DNA of 64,000 nucleotides from Saussurea involucrata (lineage: Eukaryota > Streptophyta > Magnoliopsida > Asterales > Asteraceae). Numbering within the stretch: the first letter of the stretch is position 1; each line of letters starts with the position of its first letter. The translations under genes were made by a program, and so were the position numbers. Positions 11,249 through 23,559 of this stretch are shown one piece after another. The notes under the pieces were generated by a model. It worked only from the letters and a program-made list of their open reading frames with translations. It did not search any database and was not told the DNA's origin. The DNA lies in NCBI GenBank assembly GCA_033807775.1, contig CM066314.1, positions 153,439,429 through 153,503,428 on the forward strand, written 5' to 3'.

Positions 11249-11281
<33 letters not shown>

Positions 11282-11321
11282 ACCTTAATCTGGCGCCTTA
11301 GACCAACTCGGCCATCTCAAC
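11241..11321 (-). tRNA. tRNA-Leu(AAG)
   Basis: On the - strand the sequence starts GTTGAGATGGCCGAG and ends CCCACTCTCAAC plus discriminator A. The acceptor stem GTTGAGA/TCTCAAC is perfect. The anticodon arm is CCAGA-TTAAGGT-TCTGG, giving anticodon AAG, which reads CUU and (as inosine) CUC leucine codons. A long class-II variable arm (GTCCGAAAGGGC region) and the T arm GTGGGTTCAAATCCCAC are both present. There is no intron. Of nuclear cytosolic type, 81 nt, with a T-run a few bases after the gene on its 3' side. Confidence 0.95.
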
Positions 11322-11746
11322 GTTTTGTTTAATTTTCTGATAAATAAATACTAATATCCTATTTGATTTACAGAAATGGGAAATAATAAGTCACTTGGAA
11401 TTATATACATTCAAAATCATTATATTTTAATTTTAATTATCATAAATTTTGGAAAAAAAATATTTAAATTTATAAGTGCATCTATTTATACTATCTTATT
11501 AAGGTATATGGACAAAATTTTTATAAACAGCACATAAAACAAATGGTTCTTTTCTTTATGTTGTAATTTCAAAGTCTAGAAAGTACAAGTTATCAATATA
11601 ATACTCTTCTTAAACTTTTATCTTCCCAAGCTTATGTTCCCAAAGGTTTTGCAAATGCTTGAACTCTACATACACATACACATATATACGGAGAAGTTCA
11701 AATAATTAAGAAGTGTTAAATGTGTGAGAAGTAGATAAGTGATTAA

Positions 11747-12002
11747 GGGCCGTTTACCAAACATTTACAGGGTAAGTTTTTACTGACAAGAGTAATCACC
11801 CTCACTTACCTTGTTGGGTAACATTTTCGGCCATCAAATTGGACCGTGGTAACTGGTAAGCGTCTTTTACTCGGCAAGCCTTTGATGGGTAAGTTTCTTG
11901 GTCCTTGTTATGCCTCTTACAAGGTAAAATTATCGGTCAATGTTTACCGTAAGGCAGATGACACTCTATCAATGATTGCCTACTAAGAGTTTGGTAAACA
12001 AC
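11747..12002. mobile_element. Degenerate Tourist-like MITE
   Basis: It begins gggccgtttaccaaac after ATTAA, like the element at 7246-7552. It ends near gagtttggtaaacaactt, where only the inner part of the terminal repeat is kept. The interior repeats ttaccttgttgggtaa and gtaagtttcttgg motifs, again like the other copy. Confidence 0.5.
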
Positions 12003-12099
12003 TTCTAAGTCTAGCGGTCACAATATCTAGAGCTTCTTTAATGTATTCCATGTGTGATTAATCTGATCACTTGGTAGTTTTTTCATGCAATTGCTCCAT

Positions 12100-12680
12100 G
12101 ATTTCTGTGGAGATTTGTAGCTTTTTGTCTCCAAAGTCAATTAATGGTTGGTGCCTACAATTTGGACGGTGCCTACAATTTGATTGTAAAATCAAACTTG
12201 ATTTCTCCATCTTTGCCTTACTTCTACCTTCTCTAAATTGCTATATATAGACTAGAGATTTAGACAATAAAAGCATCCTCTCAAGATCACAACACACACA
12301 ATATTCTCTCAACAAATACATAGAATAGCAATTTCATTTGTATATATTCTCTTCATCGATTTCTCCTATTTCCAAGTATTGTACTCAACATCGTGATAGT
12401 GAACTTCTCGGTGGTCTCCTCCGCCCGTGGTTTTTCCCGTTTTGGGTTTTCCACGTAAATCCGGGTGTCGTTTTCTCTCCTCTTATTTTCTGCACTTGGT
12501 TTACATATATTTTTGGTATTTCGAGTATTGTCGAAGTCTAACGATAAATAATTTCATCTTCCGCTTGAATCAATACGGTTCTTATTAAGAACATCGGTTA
12601 TTGGGTTTATTATCGGATCGTTTACGGTTCGATTTTACAACAATTTCCGTTGTAGTACTCCACAAGGTACACCAAAATAA
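12100..12680 (+). repeat. LTR-like leader sequence, solo or remnant
   Basis: The sequence reads like a retroelement LTR R/U5 region: a TATA-like ctatatatagac (about 12240), then cctctcaagatcacaacac, then gcccgtggtttttcccgttt and tgggttttccacgtaaatcc (12421-12463), a phrase common in Copia LTRs. Clear TG/CA ends, target duplication and coding parts were not found, so this is a remnant call only. Confidence 0.35.
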
Positions 12681-12947
12681 CATTGAACGCTACAAAAAAA
12701 AATCGATGAGCTTAACATCAAAAACTTCACTTGATCTTTTAAAACATAATTTTTTGTATGTATTCCCCCGGTAGTTCATTACTCGAATAAGCAGAAGCTA
12801 TGAAAATGGGTGGTGAAATATATCATAACATGGAGGTATCAACTTTTCATGTTTGAGTTCTAATGAATAAACTTCTCAAGTTTCTAGGATTTGTAATTTC
12901 ATTATATAATTTTGAGCTATATAATGAGCATACACTTTATATTCTTA

Positions 12948-13303
12948 GGGAGTGCTTTTTGAGTCCCAAAAGTGCTTATTGACTTATGGTGGTGGGAAAA
13001 TGAGTTTTTAAAAAAGTGTTTGGATTAGCTTTTGTGGTAGGAAAAGCCAATAAGTCAATAAGTTATTTTTTAAAAAAGTGTTTGGCTTTTTGTAGTTAAC
13101 CAAAATGACTTTTTGTATCAAAAAGCACTTTTGGGATAAAAAAGTGAGGAGGTTGTAACTTTTCCAAAATGACTTTTTGTAGTTAACCAAAAAGCACTTT
13201 GAAAAGTGCTTTTCATTTTACCAAACACTATTTTTAACTTATTGGCTTCTTGAAAAGCCAATAAGTCAATAAGCACTTTTAAAACACACATCCAAACACC
13301 CCC
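12948..13303. mobile_element. MITE with TTATTGACTTATTGGCTT-type arms
   Basis: Begins gggagtgctttttgagtcc and ends tccaaacaccccc. The subterminal aaaagtgcttattgactta is exactly inverted at the right (taagtcaataagcactttt). The interior repeats accaaaatgactttttgta and ccaaaaagcactttt. About 356 bp. TA occurs on both sides but is too short to prove a duplication. Confidence 0.6.
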
Positions 13304-13850
13304 TAGATTTCTGGCTTTTGTTTTTTTACGTCTTTTTTTCATTATTTTTTCTTGGGGGCAAAGTTTGTACAGTTAAATTTGGAGGGCCAAATAAAATCAT
13401 CTTTTATCTTCCTCATTTATCCCGTTGACACTAATCTATTGGGTATCGGCGCCTCCTCCTCTACCTCCATTTCCCGTGAACCCCTAGATTTCTGGCGTCT
13501 CAATGTTACTTTCTAACGTCAATCCTCACCATCCACCACCGCTATCAGATAAGGAGGTCACACCTTCGTATATTATATATGTTATATTGCATGTGTTTGT
13601 GTATAGTATTATATATAAAATGAAGTTTGCTTTTGACTCTTGATGGTACAATATCTATATCTATACTACCTTAATATTGGTTTAAACCAAATGTTTTAAT
13701 TACAATTCTTGAAGCATAATAATGTACAACATTTTAAAGCTTGAAGTTGAAAAATCTCTTAAAATACAACTTGTGAAGGATGATGTACAATTTATTAATG
13801 CACTCAATTTTTCCTAAAGAAAGGTTCAGATTCCCTTTCTATAAGAAAAA
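13304..13850. other. Intergenic DNA, no gene seen
   Basis: AT-rich sequence with a C-rich patch near 13450-13550. The phrase ctatatctatactaccttaat near 13655 is the inverse complement of the end of the repeat at 35609-36562, so a fragment of that family may lie here. Otherwise nothing recognisable. Confidence 0.4.
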
Positions 13851-14072
13851 TGTTGTAGGATAAATGTGTTATCATCTAAAGGATATGACGATATACATAA
13901 ATATGGAGATAGAGATATATATAGATTATTAGAGTTATTTATGGAGTAAATCTCCTTCCATGATTATCACGATCTCTATGTAATCTTCCCTATATAAAGG
14001 GCTTATGATTAATAAGAATTATGCGACTTCATTCTCTCTATTATCGTTGTTCTATTTCGTTTTCCTTTAACA
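13851..14072 (+). repeat. 5' LTR of the 7-kb Copia element
   Basis: It starts tgttgtaggataaatg and ends cgttttcctttaaca. It contains ccctatataaaggg, a TATA-box-like motif, about 70 bp before its end. It is the same length as the 3' LTR. Confidence 0.92.
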
Positions 14073-14767
14073 CGTTATCAGCACGAAAGCTCCACCGATT
14101 GGCCCGTCGATCAAATTTCGGGTTTCAACTTCATAAATCTATCCCTCCATCGATGCTACAATCCAAGTAAGAATTCTTACACATGCATAATATATTAATA
14201 TTTATGTGGCGTAATATTCATGTCATGAATCATAAACCTCTCTCGGTCAATTTTATGTTTTGAAGAGTTTATATGCATATTGGCTTATTTCTTCATAGTT
14301 ATCATATAGTAGTTAGAAAAAGATGGATTACAGTTTCACGAGTTTGAAGAAGAAAGAAACATATGATGCAAATACCCTAAATCTAATGACTAGCAAACCT
14401 CAAATTAGATTTGACTGAGTTGATAAAGTTTTGGGATTAGCTCTAGTTTGGCCGAAATATTTCTCATTTTCCTACCTGGTTAGAAGCCGCCGTTATTAGA
14501 GATGGGAGAATAGGGTTTTTTTTCTCCACTTAGAAGATAAATTAAAAACCAAATACATTTTATTATTATTATTATTTATGTGGTTGTTAAGACACCATTT
14601 TTCCTACATTTATTATTAATCTTATTTATTATATTATATACTTGTTTTTAAATAAATTATTTGGGTTTGAATATTAACTAATCATCTATTTTAGTTATTG
14701 ATTTCATTAATATCTACTTATTAAAATAAATAATTATCTTATATTTTATTAGTTCTTTATGAAATAT

Positions 14768-14895
14768 ATGGGATCCACTTCCGGGCCGTTCGGGTCCAGC
14801 CAAAAGGCTGGGCCGGGTCGCCGGGGATTAGTCGGATGACACCCTTAAGTGGGAGCTCGGATACCTCGGGAGCGTGTATGTTTTAAATGCCGTTC
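14768..14895 (+). mobile_element. SINE 3'-end fragment inside the Copia element
   Basis: A GC-rich island stands out of very AT-rich surroundings. It contains ccggggattagtcggatgac followed by a ctcggatacctcggg block and then gttcaaaaaaaag. The GGGGATTAGTCGG core resembles the conserved 3' domain shared by many angiosperm SINEs, and the A-run would be the tail. The tRNA-like head with A and B boxes is not visible, so it is 5'-truncated or only a look-alike. Confidence 0.4.
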
Positions 14896-17800
14896 AAAAA
14901 AAAGTTCTTTATAAATTTAGTATCTAAATATCTCTTTTATTTAAATTGATTTTCTTTCCATAACAACTATATCATTACGATTAGATCTCATAAACAATTT
15001 TCTAAAATAGTGACATTTTAGAAAATATTGTTAATTATAAGTTTTTTTTATTTTATAAATTGTTAGATGCATAAGATATATTATTAAATATTGATTATAG
15101 TGGCAAAATAGGATATAAATAATTTAGCTTCGGTTGAATCTTATTTAATCACAATCATATGATAGTTTTTCATATTTTTTTATTGTTGTTATTTATTTAT
15201 GTATAATCAATTAATTTGGTAAATCTTAGGAGATATAAACTTATCCTTTTGAACTATTGTTATTGTTATGTATTAATGCTTATCAAATTAGATTACAATA
15301 TTCACATATTTAGATGATTAGTTTTAAATATTTATCATAATCGTTTAAATACTTATCCATTTAATTCACAATAACAATTATTCATTTATATATTTATTAT
15401 TTGTTTATATTGATATTTAAATGTTTATCTTAATTCATAATTGCTATAAATCAAATGTGTATATTGGTCATTAATTCCAATTTTATAAATAATTTATAGA
15501 AGTTACACTTCCAACCCCCTTATATTTGGTAAAATACCAAAAGACCCATAAATACTATCAAGATGTTACAAACTTGAATGTGACTTTATGTCAAAACTAA
15601 TATTTATTTGTCTAATGGCAAAATCTTCTAAAATACTATTAAGATATTAAAACATTGAAATTGGCTTTATATGCCATATTCATATTCATTTTGGCCTCTT
15701 GCCAAAAGCTATATAATTAACAATGTTATATCCAAATGAATTAAATCGCAAGACATTGATTTGGATTTTGTCAAACGGGTGTAAATAGCCCTAAGGTTTA
15801 TAAGCACTTAAGAAATCCATGTGATTCCCCTACTACCTGGAAATCCAATAGATTGAGTGATTTCTTTTCGCAAAGTGAAACATCGATGAAGTATTATCAA
15901 TAAAATGTTTGTCTCATTATGATAAAGAAATTTCATGCATAACATAATAAGTATAAACCATAATTCACTATTTTAGAAAATAATATGTTCTCCATTTTCT
16001 ACGACATCTTTGAATCAAAAGTACTTGATTACCATAAGATAGGTTCGGAAAAACACAAAAAAATACGCAAAAGTCATCGAACCATTTTGACCTAAAGAAA
16101 AAAACACTAGATGTTAAGATACAATTAAATACTTTAAAAATTTTGAGACGATACATCAGTCACAACTTTCAGAGAGAATAAGTAGAAACCCCCAAGAACT
16201 GTGGGTAGTCCCAAAAAAGGAAATTCGGGAATATTCAGTACCATATATTTCTCAAATTAATCATACATTGGAATGAAACCTACTTACTTGATTACAAGAA
16301 GGTAACTGATTTTGACAAAGAAATGTCATGTCTTAAAATGCATCTCAATCTTTGTGGCAAGGAACTTACAAAAGATTATGCGAATCATAAAATCTTTTCA
16401 TCTTTCCTATATCACCAATCATACTAATGAAACAGTATAAATTGCAATATAACCGTTAACAAGCTCATTAACTTAATGCAAGTGGCTAAGAGTTGTTACA
16501 ATTTTTTAACAACGCTAGACATACCCATATAAAGAAAATTCTTGTTGTTAATAACACAAGCGTTGGAGGGGGAAATAACTCTGAAGGATAGTGAGTTGAA
16601 CATATTAATCCACACACATATGCTAATTATGTATCATATGGACAAGGTTGTGAAAATGGTCAAATTCATGGAAAGAGTCGGGAACGAAATCCCAATAGAA
16701 AATGGAACAAGTTATAAATGAGCTATGTCATATCTAAGATTGGTTAAGTATAAATTTATTTAAATATAATTTAACTATCAAATTAATTGCATTTGTGTAT
16801 ATATACACCTGAGTTTATAACCATTAGAGATGTAAATGATCACATAAAAAACAAATGCAAAACTCTCAACGTTCTTCGTTCCATGTAGGAATGTATCGAG
16901 GAGAACTTGATTGTTTTTGTGGCATCTCATACAATCCTAAGAAATAGATTGTTTTCATCTAATTAATTATTTTAATTCCTCTAAACGCTTAGACAATGGA
17001 CTGTCACTTATTGCTAGAGCACTATATCAATATGAACATTGTTAAGATATTCGTACCAATCATATTATAAGAATGGAAATGGGTATATGTACATCAACTC
17101 TAATGATATGAAAGCAAAATATATAAGAGAAATTAATGTATCAAATTAATGGATTATCTATGTTAGTAAATCATATTTTGTCACCAATAAAGAACTTTGG
17201 AACAATGACACATATATGTTTCGGCATGACCACGTGGGACACCATGGTCATGACATAGTGATCTATGTATTGCAAAATACACTTAGATACATTCTCTTTC
17301 GAGTGAAAGATAAACGAGGGAATTAACCAAATTGTAACTGTTGACTTCTACTGCACAAGAAGCAACACCACCATCATAACATGCCCTCTCTAATACCTAG
17401 AACTTTTATATACCCTGATCCTTAGCCAAATCAGGAATGAGACCATCCTAAAGCTAAGGACGTAGTATAAAAATATTTCATTCTTACAACGAATACAAGG
17501 TGATATTTATGGACATAAACATCCAGAATGCGGGCCATTAAAGTACTTTATGGTTCTGGTTTTGACACGATGAACATGTGTTGTATTATAGTCCACATGA
17601 AATGTTGCACTCATACATTAAGGACTCACCACCCTGATTTTTTCTCATCAAGTCTACATGACTTAGAATGCTGTAGAATTTACATCATAAGGATTTGATG
17701 ATTATTGCATTTGTACCGCATGTGTATATATAAAATGGTCTCGTAAAATGATAAAAGTTGTCATCAAAAGAATATAGATGGTAGCTAGGGCATTGGTTAT

Positions 17801-17939
17801 GCGCACCAATTTATCCACATCTGCATGGGGTAATGCAATATTACATGCAACTTTACTTATTCGTGTTTAGACCCACAACCAGCCAACCAATCTTGTGCGT
17901 ACCAGTTGGTAACTGGATATAAGCCTGATGTTTTACATT

Positions 17940-19990
17940 TACGTATGTTTGGTTGTGTTGTATATGTGCCAATTACGCCCCCACAGCGTACCAAAATGGG
18001 TCTTAAAGACGAGTCATCAAATGTTGGATATGAATCCCCAACAATTATCCACTAATTAGAACCCTTGACGAGTGATCTCTTTACCGCTAGATTTGCGGGT
18101 TGTCACTTTGATGAGACAACCTTCCTGTCGTTAGGGGGAGATAGGAAAAAGGATTTTCCATGGGAACGACAGGAAGTGCCATTGAATATTTCAATTGTGT
18201 CTCATTTTGATCCCCAAAAACTTCACAACGTAAAGTTGAAGTCAAACGAATCAGACTCGATACCTGATACGTTTAACATTATCTAGATTGACAAGATCAC
18301 ATATACGAGCTACAAATATACTCGTAAGGTCAAAAGTCCCCAAACAAGGGCACAACGTCGCTGAAAGTACGTTGCAATCACACATGGTGGAGGTGTGGTT
18401 GAGGTCGTAGCTCCCAAAAGGAAATGGGGGAAGCTACTTGGTTCGATAGATACTCATCTAAAGGAAGAGAAGAGTAAGGCACAACTATATATCATCAATA
18501 CATGAGATTATCTCTGATTAAATCTATGTCTATGAATCATTACTGGAGGACGCTCCGAAGTTAATACTGATTCCAGAGATCAAAGAAATCTCAAATGAAT
18601 ATGAGTCGATGGACAGATCATACATACTCAATGATGATATATTTGCATATACCGTTGCTTATGAGATAACAGAGCACGATGTCATCGAACCATGCTCAGT
18701 TGAAGAACGTCAACAAAGAGCAAATTGGCCTAAATGAAAAGAAGCAATCCAGGATAATTATTTGACAAATGAACAGGTATTTGGTTCGGTAGTGCTAACC
18801 GACCAGGTATAAGGCTCTCCTTTGGCGCAAGGTTTCTCACAACGCACTGGATTGACCACAATAAGACTTACTCTCTCGTGATGGACAACGTTCTGCTAAT
18901 AAAATTAGCCAAGTAGTTTCCGAAGGACTGGAAATTACAGCTCAACGATGTAGTTACTACATATCTCTATGGGGATCTAAATTCAGAGATATAAAAGTGC
19001 TTGATGGCATTATACCAATATCAAGTAACTTTAAACTATGAAATGCGATTACAATAAATATGAAACACTCACTTTATAGATTAAAGCAATCTATGCGGAT
19101 GTGGTATACCCGCCTGAGTGAATACTTGATTGGGAAACGATAAATAAGAACGATGAACTGTGCCCTTGCGTATTTATATAAGAAAACAAGTCCCAGATTT
19201 TCATAGTAGCTCTATATGTCGATGTTATGAACATAATAGACACTCTTGATAAAATAAGAGAAAACACAAGCTACTTGAAATCTGAATTTGAGATGAAAGA
19301 TCGTGGGAAAACTTGGTTTTGTCTAGATACTTGAGCTACGACACCGAGTTTGTGGAATATTAATCCATCGATCCGCATATGTCTAGAAAATGATCAGGCG
19401 ACCTAATATGGACAAAGCGCATCCGATTAGCACTCCCATGATCGGTCAAAGTGTTGGATATAAGGAAAGATCCATTTCGTCTAAAGGATGAGGACGAAGA
19501 GGTGTTAGGAGCTGGAATTCCATACCTAAGTACAATAGGCGCATTATTGTACTCAACATAATACACTTGACCGTATATTGGACTTGTCACTGAACTTGTC
19601 AGCTAGATTTAGCTCAGCGCCAACGCAATGTCATTGGAATGATTTCAAATTAATCTTTTGGCACCATTGACGTGGGCTTATAATTTCCCTACGGAGATAA
19701 ATGGATTGATAATGAAACTTCAATACCTACTTAGATTGTGAGCGACAAAAATACTGGCTCTTATAGAAAAACACCAAACAATGCCTTGGTATATATTTGC
19801 TGATATTAGGTATATGTTTGACTGATATAAAAGTTGTTCCCAAACTGGATAATGAATTATCATATGGAACATGCCGATTGCTTGGAAGTAAACTAAGCAA
19901 ACCCTTAATAGCTATCTTCTTATATTATCAACAATCTTACTCCCTATGAGACTATTCAAGAGTGTATATGGTTAAGGACTATCATTACAC
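17940..19990 (+). pseudogene. Decayed Copia pol (integrase end, reverse transcriptase, RNase H)
   Basis: Recognisable pieces occur in order. The integrase C-terminal phrase SDLFTARFAGCHFDE is at 18070-18115. An RT entry like EERQQRANWPK is near 18700. DVVTTYLYGDLNSEI is near 18950, WYTRLSEYLIGK near 19100 (with frame changes) and the RT active-site region LYVDV in place of YVDD near 19210. Many in-frame stops and frameshifts separate them. No part encodes a working enzyme. Confidence 0.8.
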
Positions 19991-20637
19991 ATATAAGAGG
20001 AACTAGTAATTTCAAGTTTAACCACTATACAACTTGCATGTATGGAAATAGTGCATCATGTATCGAAGAAATGAAAGTAAGATATATCAAGGGTTATAAC
20101 ACAAAACATACTTTGCTTAAGTTTTATATAATCAATTCTCCTCAAGATTCAAGTGAATTGAATAAGATGCAAGGAAAATGTGATATGTTTGTTTACCAAA
20201 TCAATACGTAAAACCATATTTGTGAAACATGTAGAAAGTATTAAAATGGAAATGTTTTAAACCTCCTTTGATTAATGCACGAATCAGGGGGAGTGGTAGA
20301 CAAAAGGATGAGTCTACTATATATGTAATATTGGTATGTTGTGCTCTTTCCTTCAACCAAGGTTTTATTTTTCCCATTGGGTTTTGTTCCTTGGTGTAAG
20401 GTTTTAGTGAAGCAACATTTTATATACCATCATGTTTTATTAACTCTCATGATTAATGTACGAATCTAAGAGAAAACTAGACTAAAAGAAAAGTCTATGT
20501 ATTGAAAATAAGCTAGTGCGTTGTACTCTTTCCTTCGTCATATTTTTATTTTTTCCCGCTGGGTTTTTATTTTGGCGTAAGGTTTTAACGAGGCAACATT
20601 GTGCACCACCACTCCTTTGACTCGGCACAAGGGGGAG

Positions 20638-20859
20638 TGTTGTAGGATAAATGTGTCATCGTCTAAAGGATATGACGATATAGATAAATATGGAGATAGA
20701 GATAGATATAGATTATTAGAGTTATTTATGGAGTAAATCTCCTTCCATAATTATCACGGTCTCTATGTAATCCTCCCTATATAAATGGCTTATGATTAAT
20801 GAGAATTACGCGACTTCATTCTCTCTATTATCGTTGTTCTATTTCGTTTTCCTTTAACA
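20638..20859 (+). repeat. 3' LTR of the 7-kb Copia element
   Basis: This is a direct copy of 13851-14072, same length, with about 10 substitutions (for example gtcatcgtct for gttatcatct near its start). It is preceded by the polypurine tract ending gggggag. Confidence 0.92.
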
Positions 20860-20974
20860 AAAAGTCATTTGTACAAAATCTCCCTTTCTTTGTGAAAGGT
20901 TTCTTTTCTTCCCCAATACTTTTTAACCTCACGCCACACCACCACCAAATTTGGGATGTTCATAGGTCCCTTTA

Positions 20975-21212
20975 GGCTGCGTTTGGTTGTGGGACAAGAG
21001 AGGAACATAACAGAACAAGGACTTTTGTCCCATGTTTGGCGTGACTTAAGATGGAACAGAACAGAACTAAGTAGAACAAATATGGAACACATGTGTTCCA
21101 CCAAAAACCATGGAACTAAGTGGAACAAGGAGCTTTTTGACAAAAATACCCTCTTCTTTTTCGTTGTTTCCCACCACCACCACCACCGCCGCCACCACCA
21201 CCGCCACCACCA

Positions 21213-21244
<32 letters not shown>

Positions 21245-21571
21245 CCCGCCACCACCACCACCACCACCGCCGCCACCGCCGCCACCCCCCGCCACCACCC
21301 CCGCCACCACCCCACCACCACCACCGCCACCACCGCCACCACCACCACCACCACCACCACCGTCGCCACCACCACCACCGCCACCACCATCGCCACCACT
21401 ACCACCGTCGCCACCACCACCACCGCCACCACCACCACCACTGCCACCACTAAATAACCCACTGGGGGTAAATTGGTCATTTTATCAGTCCTGTTCTGTT
21501 CTGTCCAGTTTAGTTATGTTCTACCAAACGCTGGACAGCTGTTCTGTTCTGTCCTGCAACCAAACGCACCC
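20975..21571. mobile_element. PIF/Harbinger-like MITE carrying a CCN array
   Basis: The left terminus ggctgcgtttggttgtggg and right terminus gcaaccaaacgcaccc are inverted, with TTA on both sides (20972-20974 and 21572-21574). Second-order inverted blocks follow (aacataacagaacaagg against cctgttctgttctgtcc). Between them is a trinucleotide array of about 280 bp. No transposase. Confidence 0.7.
21171..21449. repeat. CCN trinucleotide microsatellite (CCACCACCGCC type)
   Basis: An almost pure run of CCA and CCG triplets over about 280 bp, with rare CTA and TCG triplets. It creates artificial poly-His, poly-Thr/Ala, poly-Val and poly-Gly frames on both strands. It is internal to a MITE, so it is not coding. 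The opposite strand is (GGN)n and could form G-rich structures. Confidence 0.9.
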
Positions 21572-21583
21572 TTAATGAATCAT

Positions 21584-22455
21584 GGGTGTTTGGGATTGCT
21601 TATATTTTTGATTTATTTGCTTATAGCTTTTCTTCACCACAAATAAACAATTTCTAGTGTTTGGATTAAAAAAAAAATTAAAAGGGTTATGACTTTTTCT
21701 CACCACAAATAAGTTGTTTTTGATAAGTTATTCCATACCTACTTATTTGCTTCCCCTAGTTAACTTATTTTACCAAATTACCTTTTACCCTTATTTTTGT
21801 GTAAACCCTACACCAACACATATCTGATACCAGCCTTCATCCTCCATCGTTCTCCAAAGACTCGCCTCCATCACCTCCATCGTTCTCCACTCCTCCATCA
21901 CTGTGTTCGATCGTCTCCTTCCCAAGATCGATTTGTTCAAGAAAATCGCCAGGTATATCTTTCATTTTAACGATCGATTTGCTGCTGTTTTACCATCGAT
22001 TTGGTACTGTTTATTTGCTGTTTTACCATCGATTTGGTACTGTTTATTTGCTGTTTTAACGATCGATTTGGTGCTGTTTTACCATCGATTTGGTACAGTG
22101 TATTTGCTGTTTTAAGAATCTGATTTGGTACTGTTTTACCATCGATTTGGTACTGTTTATTTGTCGTTTTAAGAATCTGATTTGGTACTGTTTATTTGCT
22201 GTGTTAAGAGTCTGATTTGGTGCTGATTTGGTACTGTTTATTTGCTAATTTTAAGAATCTGATTTGGTGCTGTTTTACCATCGGTTTGGTGCTTTTTTAC
22301 CATCGATTAGATACTGTTTATTTGCTGTTTTAAGAATTGGTGCTGTGTTTTAAGAATTGGTGCTGGTTATATGTTAAAAAGCAAATAAATAAATAATACA
22401 GAAGAATGTTATTTTTGGTCATTTTACATAAATAAGCAAAATTTTGCCAAACACT
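21584..22455. mobile_element. MITE-like element containing a minisatellite
   Basis: It starts gggtgtttgggattgcttat and ends near aataagcaaaattttgccaaacac, an imperfect inverted pair. It encloses a leader-like C-rich stretch (catcctccatcgttctcc) and a minisatellite. A large non-autonomous element, possibly with captured DNA. The ends are approximate. Confidence 0.45.
21968..22365. repeat. Minisatellite, about 33-bp unit
   Basis: Roughly ten imperfect copies of a unit containing taccatcgatttggtactg followed by tttatttgctgtttt, with variants tttaagaatctgatttggt. Copies vary in length and are partly nested. No coding role. Confidence 0.8.
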
Positions 22456-22683
22456 AAAAAACTTCTTATTTGCTTATCATGTTTCCACACCACAATATAC
22501 AACAAATCTGCTTTAAATATCAAGTCATAGAGCACTCAAACTGTGTTAGTAGTACTCACTCATTTCTTGTATTTGCACAACTTTTTTACTTCATTTTATG
22601 CATATGCATGAAAAGACATAGTTGCTGATTAGAATACTTTTACTCTTGCATGACAATCACCCAAAATAATATATATATATATA

Positions 22684-23495
22684 TGATTTTATGCCGACGG
22701 GTCTTCGACAAAGTCAATAAATTACTCCCGCAGTGCAAAAAGCCATTCATGGGGCGAACGCCGATATCGAAAAGGTAAAGGGTATGTGGAACCATAACAG
22801 GGGGATTCGGCAGGGGAAAATGGAATATCTAGCGGGGAAGAAACGAGAATTGGCCATGGCTAGGGCTCACGTTCGGCAGCTGCAACGAGAGATTAAGGAA
22901 GTTGAAGAGGAACTAGAAGAACTCGAATCGGACTACATGGGAATGGAGGACGTGATCAAGGAAAAGGTTAACTTGATCACAGGACTCCAGGACGCCTTCC
23001 AGTAATAGATTTATTTGTTTACATGCACTGTATCCGTTTCGGTTGGGAAGATGATTTGCAATAATTTTTATATGATGTTGTTAATTTATTTCCTTGTTAA
23101 ATAACTTAAGTGAATTTCTATATTAAAAACATTAAAAACCACATAAAATGATAACCTAAAAACTATAGGGACCATTAATGTTTTTTTAAATTTGCAACAA
23201 ACTTCAGGGACCAAACAGTAAATTCGAAAAGTAGCGGGTTAGCCCGCGATCGTGGGATCCCAACGCGGGCAGGGACTAAAACTGCCAACATGGGCATTCT
23301 TGAGGGGGAAAGGTGGGTCGCGGGCATTCTTGAGGGACCAACGCGGGCAAAGTGGACAAATTTGGGTGACACGTGGGCCTGGGGCCGGCGATCGCGGGGC
23401 CACCACGGTTTTTTGTGTCATTTCGGTAAGATAGACGAGATTTGTGACATTTTAGTAAGTTTGGATCAAACTTGTAGCATTTTAATTAATTTCCC
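22684..23495 (+). mobile_element. Fragment of the large MULE (one end, inverted relative to it)
   Basis: The sequence from gattttatgccgacgg to cattttaattaatttccc matches 26742-27560 in inverted orientation. It includes the tail of the coiled-coil gene and the terminal repeat with cacgtgggcctggggcc and cgatcgcggggcc. It begins abruptly at a (TA)n tract, so it is a truncated or internally deleted copy with only one terminus. Confidence 0.8.
22735..23005 (+). pseudogene. Tail of the MULE coiled-coil gene, truncated copy
   Basis: About 90 codons remain, ending EKVNLITGLQDAFQ*. They are rich in Glu/Lys/Arg/Leu with heptad-like spacing (AHVRQLQREIKEVEEELEEL), a predicted coiled coil. The upstream part of the gene is missing, apart from about 15 further codons with one stop (the SQ* before ITPAV). 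It is nearly identical to 27249-27500 on the other strand. The lack of difference suggests recent common origin. Function unknown. Confidence 0.65.
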
Positions 23496-23559
23496 AAAAA
23501 ACAAAAGTGTAAAATGTAACTTTAAAAAAAGGTGAGCAAGTATAGAAATGTGCGGGGTA

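Larger units (their letters stand above)
13851..20859 (+). mobile_element. Complete but degenerate Ty1/Copia LTR retrotransposon
   Basis: Two direct 222-bp LTRs (13851-14072 and 20638-20859), both TG...CA, bound a 7.0-kb element. A presumed primer-binding region (cgttatcagcacgaaag) follows the 5' LTR, and a polypurine tract (caagggggag) precedes the 3' LTR. By eye the LTRs differ at about 10 of 222 positions, so the insertion is not recent. Flanks aaaaa and aaaag are at best an imperfect target duplication. The interior has many stops; domain order IN, RT, RNase H along the + strand places it in Copia. A SINE-like fragment lies inside. Confidence 0.9.

Noticed and set aside
20956..21480. Long His-, Thr/Ala-, Val- and Gly-rich ORFs on both strands
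   Set aside because: They are frames of a CCN trinucleotide array within a MITE; all frames are open simply because the repeat has no stop.
23175..23535. Overlapping ORFs in the CpG-rich MULE terminus
   Set aside because: They lie in terminal inverted repeat DNA and recur at 26.8 and 32.4 kb with shifts in every frame. No conserved protein.
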